A stretch of 64,000 bases of DNA, taken from contig JAFWCU010000019.1 of assembly GCA_017534305.1 (NCBI GenBank), positions 1 to 64,000 on the forward strand, given 5' to 3'. How positions within the stretch are numbered: position 1 is the first letter of the stretch; every line of letters starts with the position of its first letter. Positions 29,442 to 38,069 of the stretch are shown here, piece after piece. The notes below the pieces were generated by a model that was given only the letters and a program-made list of their open reading frames with translations, made no database searches and was not told where the DNA came from. This DNA is from Clostridia bacterium (GTDB lineage Bacteria > Bacillota > Clostridia > TANB77 > CAG-465). The translations under genes were made by a program, and so were the position numbers.

Positions 29442-30224
29442 ATGACTATAGAGGAATTAGAAAACAAAGCTAAGGAAATACGTAGAGATATTGTGGATAT
29501 GGTTTATCATGCAGGATCTGGACATCCAGGTGGTTCACTTTCATGTGCAGATATAATGACTGTATTATTCCACGAAAAAATGAATTTGGATGAAGATAAG
29601 TTTATCCTATCTAAAGGTCATTGTGCACCAACATATTATTCGTGTCTTGCAAGTATAGGTAAAATACCACATGAAGATTTAGTTACTTTTAGAAAAATAG
29701 ATAGTTATCTTGAAGGTCACCCATCAAATAAAATTAATGGAATTGATGTGTCTAGTGGATCTTTAGGTCAAGGATTATCTGTTGCTAATGGTATGGCACT
29801 AGCTAAACAATTAGATGGCGAACATGGCAAAATCTATTGTATGCTTGGAGATGGAGAAATAGAGGAAGGCCAAATTTGGGAAGCTGCCATGACTGCAAAT
29901 AAATATTCATTAAATAATGTTGTTGCTTTTGTAGATTATAATGGTCTACAAATAGATGGAAACATTATGGATGTTAAAGGTGTGGATAACTTAAAGGAAA
30001 AATTTGAAGCTTTTGGATGGAATGCACAAGAAATAAATGGACATGATATGCAAGCAATAATTGATGCCATAGATAATACAAACACTTCAGATAGACCTAA
30101 TGTAATTATAGCTAAAACTATTAAAGGCAAAGGCGTATCATTTATGGAGAATCAAGTTGGTTGGCATGGTAAAGCACCTAATGAAGAAGAATATAAACAA
30201 GCTATGGAAGAACTTTCTAAATAG
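29442..30224 (+). CDS. Transketolase, N-terminal (thiamine diphosphate-binding) subunit
   Basis: The 260-residue first half of a split transketolase. Visible are SGHPGGSLS near the N terminus, LSKGHCAPTYY, SGSLGQGLSVANGMA, and the thiamine diphosphate motif GDGEIEEGQIWEA with its downstream N. It should bind the cofactor pyrophosphate and magnesium and needs the C-terminal subunit encoded at 31124. Transketolase moves two-carbon units between sugar phosphates. The ribosome binding site is TAGGAGG. An unrelated gene separates the two halves, which is unusual; typically they are adjacent. Confidence 0.9.
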   Translation: MTIEELENKAKEIRRDIVDMVYHAGSGHPGGSLSCADIMTVLFHEKMNLDEDKFILSKGHCAPTYYSCLASIGKIPHEDLVTFRKIDSYLEGHPSNKINGIDVSSGSLGQGLSVANGMALAKQLDGEHGKIYCMLGDGEIEEGQIWEAAMTANKYSLNNVVAFVDYNGLQIDGNIMDVKGVDNLKEKFEAFGWNAQEINGHDMQAIIDAIDNTNTSDRPNVIIAKTIKGKGVSFMENQVGWHGKAPNEEEYKQAMEELSK

Positions 30225-30233
30225 GAGGTAGTA

Positions 30234-31124
30234 ATGGAAAACATTTATGTTGATGACATTAGTTTTAGATTAAATAAGCTAAAAGAAAATGTTTCTAAGA
30301 TAAATTTAAAAATCGATAATAGTAGCAAGAAAAATCAAGATAGGTTCTCGTTTGCTAAAGATTTGGGAATTAGAGTTGATATAATATCTAATGAAGTTAA
30401 CGAAGTTAAGGAAAATTTAGAAAAATATAGTCAAACTCTTGATAGTATTATACAAAAATATGATTCTGTAGCCGATGAATCCGTTGAGGAAAATGAATAT
30501 AAACTTTTAAATAAAATGTTGTTTTCAGATGACGCAAAGCTAAAAAATATTGATGAAATGTTAGAAGATGCTATTGAATTTACAACTAAAGAATATATAA
30601 GTTTATTTGCTAATAAGGCTAATGAATTAATTAGAAAAGAGGAAATTCGTGATATAGACAAAAATGTTATTAAGCTTTCTAAAATATCTTTCTTAGATAA
30701 AATTACTGGAAAAGCAAAAATAAAGAAAGCAATGATTCATAACTATAATTTGAAACGATTAGAAGCTATAGATAAAAAATATATTCCAGATAATAAGAGC
30801 TTGTATGAAATTGTTAGTATTACAAATAACTCTGGTTATAAATCTCAAGACATAGATTTTTTTATTAATAGGATAGTTGAAGAATTTAAATTGGAAAGAC
30901 CGCAAGATTGTTCATTGGCTTTAATACATGAAAAGAGTAAGATTCCATTTTTCTTTAAAAAAGAATTATTAGATAAAATAAACTTAGAAAATTCAAATAT
31001 GGAATATCAATTTAATTCTAAAGGTAAAAATAAAATTAATGTTTCTGAGTATTCAGTATATAAAGATATGTTAAAAAATGGAGTTGAAACTCTGGAATTA
31101 TTTAAATTTGAAGAGGTGGTTTAA
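30234..31124 (+). CDS. Unrecognised coiled-coil protein between transketolase halves
   Basis: A 296-residue protein I do not recognise. The first 80 residues are polar and helical, a likely coiled coil (LKENVSKINLKIDN, EVNEVKENLEKY). The middle is again helix-rich and charged; the last 120 residues are more mixed, with IPFFFKKELL and SVYKDMLKNG, perhaps a small globular domain. No signal peptide or membrane segment is seen. The start follows GGAGGTAGTA, 9 bases after the first transketolase half, and its stop shares a base with the start of the second half, so translation is probably coupled. It may be an accessory or scaffold for the transketolase or the glycosyltransferases. Confidence 0.8.
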   Translation: MENIYVDDISFRLNKLKENVSKINLKIDNSSKKNQDRFSFAKDLGIRVDIISNEVNEVKENLEKYSQTLDSIIQKYDSVADESVEENEYKLLNKMLFSDDAKLKNIDEMLEDAIEFTTKEYISLFANKANELIRKEEIRDIDKNVIKLSKISFLDKITGKAKIKKAMIHNYNLKRLEAIDKKYIPDNKSLYEIVSITNNSGYKSQDIDFFINRIVEEFKLERPQDCSLALIHEKSKIPFFFKKELLDKINLENSNMEYQFNSKGKNKINVSEYSVYKDMLKNGVETLELFKFEEVV

Positions 31125-32035
31125 TGATATCAACAAGAAAAGCATATGGAGAATTTTTAACAGAAATAGGAGATAATCCGGATGTTGTTGTATTAGATGC
31201 AGATTTAGCTGCTGCAACAAAAACAGATATGTTTAAAAAAGCTTTTCCCGAAAGACATATAGATGTTGGAATTGCTGAACAAGATTTGGTTGGAACTGCT
31301 GTTGGTCTTGCTTTAAGTGGTAAAACTGTATTTGCATCAACTTTTGCAATATTTATGGCAGGTCGTGCATATGATCAAGTGCGTAATATGGCTGCATATT
31401 CTCATGCAAATGTTAATTTATGTGCAACTCATGCTGGTGTTATGGTTGGAGAAGACGGCCCAACTCATCAATGTATTGAAGATTTGGCAATAATGAATGT
31501 TATTCCAACAATGAAAGTTTTTTGCCCAGCGGATGGAGTAAGTACTAAAAAAATATTATCTGTATGTATGAACGAAGAAGGACCTAAATATATAAGACTT
31601 GGTAGAAGTGATTTACCAGAACTTTATACAGATGAAGAATTTCATGTAGGTGGCTCTCATACATGTGGAGATGGAAAAGATGGTACTGTTTTTGCTACTG
31701 GTTCAACTGTTTCTATTGCTCTTGAAGCCCAAAATGAGTTAAAAGAAAAAGGTATAAATATTCGTGTTGTTGATCTTTATAGTATTAAGCCAGTGGATAA
31801 AGAAGAAATAGTACGTTGTGCTAAAGAAACAGAAAAACTTGTTACAATAGAAGATCATAGTATAATAGGTGGAATAGGAAGCATAGTAAGTGATGTGCTT
31901 GCTGAATTATATCCTAAAAAAGTTGAAAAAATTGGTATTAATGATACATTTGGCAAGTCTGGAAAATGGACTGAAGTATATAAATACTTTGGACTTACTA
32001 AAGAAAATATAATGTATAAATTTATTCAAGAATAA
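31124..32035 (+). CDS. Transketolase, C-terminal subunit
   Basis: The 303-residue second half: the pyrimidine-binding domain with the activating Glu in HIDVGIAEQDLVG, then FAIFMAGRAYDQVRN and THAGVMVGEDGPTHQ, and a C-terminal Rossmann-like domain (RVVDLYSIKP, TIEDHS). Its ATG overlaps the preceding stop by one base. With the N-terminal subunit it forms a complete enzyme. Comparable split enzymes occur in polysaccharide gene clusters, so a dedicated sugar-phosphate role is possible, but general pentose phosphate function is just as likely. A strong terminator ends the operon. Confidence 0.9.
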   Translation: MISTRKAYGEFLTEIGDNPDVVVLDADLAAATKTDMFKKAFPERHIDVGIAEQDLVGTAVGLALSGKTVFASTFAIFMAGRAYDQVRNMAAYSHANVNLCATHAGVMVGEDGPTHQCIEDLAIMNVIPTMKVFCPADGVSTKKILSVCMNEEGPKYIRLGRSDLPELYTDEEFHVGGSHTCGDGKDGTVFATGSTVSIALEAQNELKEKGINIRVVDLYSIKPVDKEEIVRCAKETEKLVTIEDHSIIGGIGSIVSDVLAELYPKKVEKIGINDTFGKSGKWTEVYKYFGLTKENIMYKFIQE

Positions 32036-32041
32036 AAAAAT

Positions 32042-32072
32042 AAGTAGTTACTTTTTAGTAGCTACTTTTTTA
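32042..32072 (+). terminator. Terminator of the rnc-transketolase operon
   Basis: A 10-bp stem AAGTAGTTAC/GTAGCTACTT (one G-T pair) is followed by a T run. Confidence 0.87.
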
Positions 32073-32105
32073 TATATGTAAATCATTTCTTATGTTAAAT
32101 TCTCC

Positions 32106-32134
32106 TTGATAATCTAACTATTATATTATATAAT
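32106..32134 (+). promoter_or_regulatory. Promoter of the rarA operon
   Basis: TTGATA and TATAAT are 17 bases apart. Confidence 0.65.
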
Positions 32135-32169
32135 AGTGTGTGAAATATGTTATTTTTTCGGGAGGAATT

Positions 32170-33420
32170 ATGGAGCCACTTGCATATAGAATGAAACCTA
32201 CTAAACTTGAAGACTTCTATGGTCAAGAAGAAATAGTAGGTAAGGACAAATTGTTATATAGACTAATTAAAGCAGATAAACTTACTTCAGCAATTTTTTG
32301 GGGTCCACCAGGATGTGGTAAGACTTCACTTGCACGTGTTATTGCAAGTAGTACAAAGAATAAATTTGTTACTCTTAATGCAACAACATCTGGAGTAGCA
32401 GATATAAAAGCTGTTGTAGATGAAGCTCAAAATATTTTTACTAATCCTACTGGAAAAGTAATACTATTTATCGATGAGATACATAGATTTAACAAACTTC
32501 AACAAGATGCACTTTTACCTCATGTAGAAAAAGGAACCGTTATACTTATTGGTGCTACAACAGAAAATCCATATTTTAGTGTTAATAAAGCGTTAATTTC
32601 TAGATCTACAATTTTTAAATTTAAAGAATTACAACAAGAAGATATTTTAAAGATTCTTGAAAATACTATGCAAGATAAAGAAAATGGTTTAGGAAATTAT
32701 AATTTGGAGATTAGTTTAGATGCACTAAAGTATATAGCGATGTGCTCTAATGGAGATGTAAGAACTGCACTTAATGCACTTGAACTTGCTGTACTTACTA
32801 CAGACATGAATGAAGAAGGTAAAATAATAGTAGATAGAGATATTGCAATGAATTGTGTACAACAAAAGAAGGCTGTTTATGATAAAACAGATGATTCACA
32901 TTATGATGTTATCTCAGCCTTTATTAAATCTATGAGAGGTTCAGATCCTGATGCGACACTTCATTATCTTGCTCGTATGATAGATGCAGGAGAAGATCCA
33001 ATGTTTATTGCTAGAAGGATTGTTATTCAATCTAGTGAAGATGTTGGACTTGCAAATAGTGATGCTTTAAAAGTTGCTGTTGCTGCAATGAATGCTGTTC
33101 ATCAAATTGGAATGCCTGAGGCAAGAATTATTCTTGCGCAAGCAGCACTTACTGTTGCACTTAGTCCTAAGTCTAATACATCTTATAGAGGGATTAATAA
33201 AGCAATGGAAGATGTCAAGAATAAAGATATTGGAAGTGTTCCAATGCATATTAGAAATGCTGCTGCAAGTGGTATGGAACAATTTGGATATGGAAATGGA
33301 TACAAATATCCTCACGATTATGATCATGGTAAAGTTGAACAACAATATTTACCAGATAAACTTAAAGATGTAAAATACTATGAACCAAGAGAGTGGGAGA
33401 ATTTTTATGAAGAAGAATAA
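32170..33420 (+). CDS. rarA: Replication-associated recombination protein RarA/MgsA
   Basis: A clamp-loader-like AAA+ ATPase acting at stalled replication forks. The 416-residue protein carries Walker A GPPGCGKTS at residues 45-53, Walker B FIDEIHRFNK, sensor 1 GATTENP, and the C-terminal tetramerisation region with MHIRNAAASGM. ATG 32170 follows GGGAGGAATT; an upstream in-frame GTG at 32140 lies before the ribosome binding site. The next gene begins inside its last codons. Confidence 0.94.
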   Translation: MEPLAYRMKPTKLEDFYGQEEIVGKDKLLYRLIKADKLTSAIFWGPPGCGKTSLARVIASSTKNKFVTLNATTSGVADIKAVVDEAQNIFTNPTGKVILFIDEIHRFNKLQQDALLPHVEKGTVILIGATTENPYFSVNKALISRSTIFKFKELQQEDILKILENTMQDKENGLGNYNLEISLDALKYIAMCSNGDVRTALNALELAVLTTDMNEEGKIIVDRDIAMNCVQQKKAVYDKTDDSHYDVISAFIKSMRGSDPDATLHYLARMIDAGEDPMFIARRIVIQSSEDVGLANSDALKVAVAAMNAVHQIGMPEARIILAQAALTVALSPKSNTSYRGINKAMEDVKNKDIGSVPMHIRNAAASGMEQFGYGNGYKYPHDYDHGKVEQQYLPDKLKDVKYYEPREWENFYEEE

Positions 33421-34723
33421 AAATAAAAATTCTACTCTATCTTTAGATGAAACAAAAAAGAAGAAAAAATCTTCATTAAGTGAAGAAGATTTACAAGGAA
33501 TAGACATAGTACAAAGAAATAGAGAAGAATTAAAAGATGAAAGAGATAAAAGAATAAATAGTAAGTTTGAAAGAAATGCTAGTGGACAAATGATTGAAGC
33601 TCCTCAAGTTAGATATAAAATAAGTGGAAAAGCTTTAGCAATAATAGTTGTTATTGTTGTTGTTATTGCTTGGCTGCTTTATGATATAGGGCCTATATTT
33701 GGAATACATATAAAGCCTGTAAGTTCAAATATTGAGGATAATAAAATTGAATTTGTAACTAAGGAAAGTGATATATATGGAGAATACAATAATGAATTAT
33801 TTGTATTTTCTAAAAACATTATTACTACATATAATGAAAGATGTGAAGTTACTTGGACACATAGCTTTTCAGATAGTTTTACACCAAAGATATATGTAAA
33901 AGGTAAATATATGCTTGTTACAAATAACTCTACTGGAACATTATACTTATTTGAAAATAGCAAAGAAATATTAAATAAAAAAATAGATGGAACTATTAAA
34001 AATGTATTCTTGGATAAATATGGAAATATGGCTATAGAATATTCTGCTAACTCTGGATATAACAATATGGTTAGTGTATATAATAAAAAAGGTGAAAATA
34101 GATATGATACATTTTTATCTCAAGAAGGAATAATTGCACTTGAAATGTTAAATAATGCAGAAAAAGTTGTATTTTGTGAGGCTGTAACTAATTCTTCTAC
34201 TATAGGTGTTAAATTTAGAGTTATAGATATTTCAAAAAATGAAGATGAAATGCTTAAAGATTTAGTTACACTAGATAATAGTTTTGTGTATAATTTCTTT
34301 GTAGATAAAAAAGACATCTATGCATTACTAGATAATAAAATTGTTAAAATAGATATTAATTCTGGAGATGTTGAAACTATAAAAGAATTTAACGATACAT
34401 CTCTTATGTATGTCTCAATAAATAAAGATTACTTTACTACTTTAGATAGAAACATAGAAAATAACAATTATGTTGTAGATAATGTTGGATATAGTCAAAA
34501 TAGAGTTGCACAAACAACTTTAGAACTACCACCAAAGAGTATGATTATTTCTGGATTTGTTAATTATTTTATTTATCAAGATCATATTCAAATATATAAT
34601 AAATGGGGAGTAGATTTAGGTTCTCGTGAAATAAGTTTTACTCCTAAGAAAGCTATTACTTTTAATCATGGAAAAAGTTTAGCGTTAATTTATACAAATA
34701 AAATTTATATTGTTAATTTATAA
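33407..34723 (+). CDS. Membrane-anchored beta-propeller-like protein (DUF5711-like)
   Basis: A 438-residue protein with a very basic, lysine-rich cytoplasmic N terminus (residues 1-75), one membrane helix at about 77-100, and an extracellular region that repeats short beta segments such as DKYGNMAIEYS and KWGVDLGSREI, reminiscent of PQQ-like propellers. This matches what I remember of DUF5711 proteins of Firmicutes, whose function is unknown. The ATG at 33407 lies within the end of rarA, with GGGAG upstream; an earlier in-frame ATG (33380) is less likely. cvpA follows 13 bases later. Confidence 0.75.
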   Translation: MKKNKNKNSTLSLDETKKKKKSSLSEEDLQGIDIVQRNREELKDERDKRINSKFERNASGQMIEAPQVRYKISGKALAIIVVIVVVIAWLLYDIGPIFGIHIKPVSSNIEDNKIEFVTKESDIYGEYNNELFVFSKNIITTYNERCEVTWTHSFSDSFTPKIYVKGKYMLVTNNSTGTLYLFENSKEILNKKIDGTIKNVFLDKYGNMAIEYSANSGYNNMVSVYNKKGENRYDTFLSQEGIIALEMLNNAEKVVFCEAVTNSSTIGVKFRVIDISKNEDEMLKDLVTLDNSFVYNFFVDKKDIYALLDNKIVKIDINSGDVETIKEFNDTSLMYVSINKDYFTTLDRNIENNNYVVDNVGYSQNRVAQTTLELPPKSMIISGFVNYFIYQDHIQIYNKWGVDLGSREISFTPKKAITFNHGKSLALIYTNKIYIVNL

Positions 34724-34736
34724 GGAGGAAGTATTA

Positions 34737-35369
34737 ATGATATTAATAGATATACTTGTTGTATTACTAGTTGTACTTGGTGCATTTAGTGGACACAAAA
34801 AAGGTTTAGTCGGAATTCTTGTTGGATTTGCTGCTTTGATATTATCAATAGTTTTGGCATTTATGTTCCAATCTGTAGTTGCAGATGCAATATATGATAC
34901 AGGACTTGGACAATCTGTTGCTGGAATTGCAAAGAATAATATGCAAGATATGATGAAAAATGGCGAAAATGTTGACAAATCAATATATGGTAAGGTATTA
35001 TCTAATGCAGTTACAGATGATAACTTAACAGTTGCATCAGAAAACATATCTAGATTTGTAATGAAAGGATTAAGTTTCATAGCAATATTCTTAATAGTTA
35101 GAATAATATGTTATATACTACAAATGATACTTAACGTTGTGTTTAATTTACCAATATTAAGTACAGTTAACGGAATTGGTGGAACAGTAGTTGGTGGACT
35201 TTCTGTATTAATAAAAATATGGATTGTTCTTGCATTAATATCATTTGTATCTCCACTTCCTATGTTTGATAGTATAGTAAGTTATATAGATAAGACATTC
35301 TTAGTAAAATTATTATATAATAATAACTTATTAGTTGCAGTTGTAAAAGCTGGATTAAGATTAAAATAA
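34737..35369 (+). CDS. CvpA family membrane protein
   Basis: A 210-residue integral membrane protein of the CvpA family. Four hydrophobic segments are seen at about residues 2-22, 27-48, 100-125 and 145-170, and the N terminus ILIDILVVLLVVLGAFSGHKKG is typical, with the G-x-x-x-G rich first helices. The family is named for colicin V production; its biochemical role is unresolved. ATG 34737 follows AAGGAGG, while the frame upstream overlaps the previous gene. A hairpin terminator follows. Confidence 0.85.
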   Translation: MILIDILVVLLVVLGAFSGHKKGLVGILVGFAALILSIVLAFMFQSVVADAIYDTGLGQSVAGIAKNNMQDMMKNGENVDKSIYGKVLSNAVTDDNLTVASENISRFVMKGLSFIAIFLIVRIICYILQMILNVVFNLPILSTVNGIGGTVVGGLSVLIKIWIVLALISFVSPLPMFDSIVSYIDKTFLVKLLYNNNLLVAVVKAGLRLK

Positions 35370-35381
35370 TAGTGATTAAAG

Positions 35382-35413
35382 TTAGAAGTTATGGATTCCA
35401 TAACTTCTAATTT
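35382..35413 (+). terminator. Probable terminator after cvpA
   Basis: A perfect 13-bp stem (35382-35394 with 35398-35410) has a tight 3-base loop. The T tract after it is short (TTTGCGTTT), so termination may be partial. Confidence 0.6.
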
Positions 35414-35462
35414 GCGTTTAGAGCTTATTTACAAATTTAGATATATATTATAGGAGGTTGTG

Positions 35463-36047
35463 ATGAAAAAAGTAATTGCTAGTGTTCTTGAATTTGTAAG
35501 TAAGTATAAATCATATATTATAATTGTTATTATACTGATTACTTCTTGTATATCTTTGATTTTAGAAAATAATAAAAATACGAATAGTTTTAGTATAAAT
35601 GATAATGAATTAGTTAAAAAAGAGGAGTTAATTGCTATATATATTACCGGGGAGGTAAATGATCCAGGTGTGTATTATATAGAAGATGGAATGAGGCTAA
35701 ATGATATAGTTGAGCTTTGTGGTGGATTTAAAGATACAGCAGATTTAAGCGAGATAAATCTTGCAGAAAAACTAAATGATTCAGATAAGATTTTTATACC
35801 AAAAATTGTTAGTGATAATTATGAAGAGATTAATTTAGAAGAAAAAAATAATGATAGTGGAAAAATTAATATTAATACTGCAAATAAAACTCAATTAAAA
35901 GAACTTGATGGGATTGGAGATACACTTGCAGATAATATAATTAAATATAGGAATAATAGTAAGTTTAAATCTATAGAAGATATATTAAATGTTGATGGAA
36001 TAGGACAAGCTAAGTACGAAAAAATAAAAGAATATATTTGTATTTAA
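35463..36047 (+). CDS. comEA: ComEA-like DNA-binding protein (SLBB and HhH)
   Basis: A 194-residue membrane protein: one membrane helix at about residues 17-37, a SLBB domain (about 58-115, containing YITGEVNDPGVY and GGFKDTAD), and a C-terminal helix-hairpin-helix DNA-binding domain (ININTANKTQLKELDGIG, then VDGIGQAKYEKI). ComEA binds incoming DNA outside the membrane in transformation. ATG 35463 sits 5 bases after AGGAGG; a GTG just before it is too close. comEC does not follow here, so a full uptake system cannot be claimed. Confidence 0.9.
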   Translation: MKKVIASVLEFVSKYKSYIIIVIILITSCISLILENNKNTNSFSINDNELVKKEELIAIYITGEVNDPGVYYIEDGMRLNDIVELCGGFKDTADLSEINLAEKLNDSDKIFIPKIVSDNYEEINLEEKNNDSGKININTANKTQLKELDGIGDTLADNIIKYRNNSKFKSIEDILNVDGIGQAKYEKIKEYICI

Positions 36048-36063
36048 TGTATTATTATTTACT

Positions 36064-36591
36064 ATGAGATTATATTTATATATGAACAAAGAATATTTAA
36101 AACTAATTGCTCCAAAAATATTAAATTTATCTTTGAATATTAACTATTATGAATACTCTGAGCGAAGGTCATGTACCTCAAATGACAATATAGGTGTTAG
36201 ACCAGAAATAAGATTTAGTGAAGAAAAAAAGTCAGATGGAAAAGTAGAGATAATAAAAGATAATAGCCAAATATCTAATGTTGAAATTACTAAGCGATAT
36301 ATTAATATTGAAGATATAACTCAAATAAAAAACAATTATTTATATTTTAATATTATTGAAAATTTAATTGAAGATGATAATATAGTTTTGCTTTGTGGAA
36401 TAATTGAGAGTATAGAGGAAGATAACACATTTGTTATAAATAATAGTTTAGTTATTTATAATAAAGAGTGCGATGATATAATTAAAGAATTGTACAAGTA
36501 TAAGTGTCAGATAAAGTGCTTTGTATTTAAACTAAATTGTACTCAAAATCCACTTTTAGTATCAAAACTATTAACTATATTCTTAGAATAA
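36064..36591 (+). CDS. Orphan protein after comEA, unknown function
   Basis: A 175-residue protein without any family I recognise. It is rich in Asn, Ile and Glu, without signal peptide or membrane helix. The C-terminal half alternates short hydrophobic and polar runs (DNIVLLCGIIESIEEDN) as in a beta-rich domain; Cys residues are scattered (near 37, 113, 139, 151, 154 and 160). It starts 16 bases after comEA on the same strand, but neither ATG 36064 nor the in-frame ATG 36082 has a good ribosome binding site. Fast-evolving and of unknown role. Confidence 0.6.
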   Translation: MRLYLYMNKEYLKLIAPKILNLSLNINYYEYSERRSCTSNDNIGVRPEIRFSEEKKSDGKVEIIKDNSQISNVEITKRYINIEDITQIKNNYLYFNIIENLIEDDNIVLLCGIIESIEEDNTFVINNSLVIYNKECDDIIKELYKYKCQIKCFVFKLNCTQNPLLVSKLLTIFLE

Positions 36592-36592
36592 A

Positions 36593-36634
36593 AAAAGCCT
36601 TAAATAGTCAATTTGCTATTTAAGACTTTTTAAA
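36593..36634. terminator. Bidirectional terminator between converging genes
   Basis: The stem CTTAAATAG/CTATTTAAG is flanked by an A run on the left and a T run on the right, serving both the + strand orphan gene and the - strand HD-GYP gene. Confidence 0.8.
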
Positions 36635-37646
36635 ATTCATTATATATTTGTTCAATATAGCTCATGTTATTTTTTACCATATTTATATATTGTGGTGCAA
36701 GCTCTGGATCAAACTGAGTACCTGCACCTTTTTCTATTTCTGTTAGTGCAAATTCTATTGTTTGTCCTTCTTTATATGTTCTTTTAGATACTATAGCATC
36801 AAATGAGTCACATATAGTTAGTATTCTTGCTAAATATGGTATTTGTTTTCCTCCAATACCAGCTGGGTATCCTTTTGAATCATATCTTTCGTGATGATGA
36901 TACATTATTGGATAAATGTCTTTGTATATATCTGATACTGAAAAAATATTTGCAGCAATTACAGGGTGTGTTTTAATAACATTATATTCTTCATCTGTAA
37001 GCCTAGATGTTTTTAGTAATATATTGTCTGGTATACCAATCTTTCCTATATCATGGAAGGCTGCTGCAATTTGTAAGTCAGATTTTTGCCTTTCATCCAA
37101 GTTTAAATAATTTGCAAAGGCAATGCATAAAAGAGTTACTCTTCTTGAATGCTCTTCTGTATAATGATCCTTAGCTCCAATTGTTTGTAGTAGAATTTTT
37201 GCAAAGTCTACTAAGTAATGATCCAATTGGTTGTTCATTGTTTTTATTTTATTAATTTGCTCAATGTACTTTATTCCTCCTTGAATAAGCAAGATTAGAT
37301 TATCAAAGCGGTTACTCTTTTCATAGTAAGCTTGTATATCTAAGTGTTGCATTGTTTCAATGGAAGGTGCTAGGTCTTTATGAATAGACATTAGAATTAT
37401 ATATATTTCTTTATTAAATTCTCTGACTGTTTCTACAATTTTATCGCCTTTTACTGGTGTCATCAAATAGTTGACAAGTAAAATATCATATTTATTTCTT
37501 CTGAGTTCCTCTATAGCTGCTAGGGGTTCAGTGTATGTTTTCACTTCGTGTCCATACCTTCTTAATACAACAGAAAGAACATCCATCATATTTACGTCGT
37601 CATCGATAACTAGTATTTTGGCTCTAACTAATTTATCGTTATTCAT
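36630..37646 (-). CDS. HD-GYP response regulator with altered phosphorylation site
   Basis: A 338-residue protein: N-terminal receiver domain (about 8-125), a linker helix, and a C-terminal HD-GYP domain (about 145-335). HD-GYP residues are intact: HTEEHSRRV, AAFHDIGKIGIP, YHHHERYDSKGYP. These domains usually degrade cyclic di-GMP. The receiver keeps its acidic pocket (D15-D17) and the later Lys, but the phosphoacceptor position aligns to N59 in DILLVNYLMTP, where Spo0A in this window has D. Conventional phosphorylation is therefore unlikely. It is transcribed alone from its own promoter, with no histidine kinase beside it. The ribosome binding site is AGGTG. Confidence 0.9.
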   Translation of the reverse strand: MNNDKLVRAKILVIDDDVNMMDVLSVVLRRYGHEVKTYTEPLAAIEELRRNKYDILLVNYLMTPVKGDKIVETVREFNKEIYIILMSIHKDLAPSIETMQHLDIQAYYEKSNRFDNLILLIQGGIKYIEQINKIKTMNNQLDHYLVDFAKILLQTIGAKDHYTEEHSRRVTLLCIAFANYLNLDERQKSDLQIAAAFHDIGKIGIPDNILLKTSRLTDEEYNVIKTHPVIAANIFSVSDIYKDIYPIMYHHHERYDSKGYPAGIGGKQIPYLARILTICDSFDAIVSKRTYKEGQTIEFALTEIEKGAGTQFDPELAPQYINMVKNNMSYIEQIYNEF

Positions 37647-37666
37647 ACATTTTCACCTATGCGTAT

Positions 37667-37695
37667 AGTATAACAAATTATGTCAAAATAATCAA
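37667..37695 (-). promoter_or_regulatory. Promoter of the HD-GYP gene
   Basis: On the - strand, TTGATT and TATACT are 17 bases apart. Confidence 0.6.
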
Positions 37696-37755
37696 GATAA
37701 ACATTGTATTCAAACTACATAATTAAAGATTTTTCACTAAAAATTGAAAATATGC

Positions 37756-37784
37756 TTGACAAAATGTTAAAACAGCATTATACT
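37756..37784 (+). promoter_or_regulatory. Orphan sigma-A promoter in a gene-free gap
   Basis: TTGACA and TATACT are 17 bases apart on the + strand, with no convincing gene downstream before the mecA terminator. It diverges from the HD-GYP promoter. Confidence 0.5.
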
Positions 37785-38036
37785 TTATGCGGCTTTTTAA
37801 AGAAGCTGCTAATCAATCCAAAAATAACAAATAAATTCATACTAATTTTTATATAAATAGCTCAGTCTAAACGAGTATATTTTATTCACATTTATTTTAT
37901 TCAAAAATTCTATATTATAGTATAATTCATAAATTAAAAGAGATATAAACCAAATTTCAGTTTTTTGTTTATTTATATTGTACTATCTTTTTTTTCTTAT
38001 ATATTTAAAATATAATGTGTGTATATAATTTTCTAA
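37785..38036 (+). other. Gene-free stretch, possible small RNA
   Basis: No credible coding frame is seen on either strand. Just after the orphan promoter is a hairpin GCGGCTT/AAGCTGC (about 37789-37809); the rest is AT-rich, with T runs near 37958-37963 and 37987-37994. A short RNA starting near 37791 is possible but unproven. It matches no RNA family I know. Confidence 0.3.
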
Positions 38037-38063
38037 TTAAAAAAGCAGGCTACTAAAGCCTGC
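38037..38063 (-). terminator. Terminator of mecA
   Basis: GCAGGCT/AGCCTGC stem with a T run in - strand orientation (A run 38039-38044). Confidence 0.85.
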
Positions 38064-38069
38064 CTAAAT

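Noticed and set aside
37855..37880. tRNA-like D-arm text TAGCTCAGTCTAAACGAG
   Set aside because: No acceptor, anticodon or T-arm can be completed around it; probably chance.
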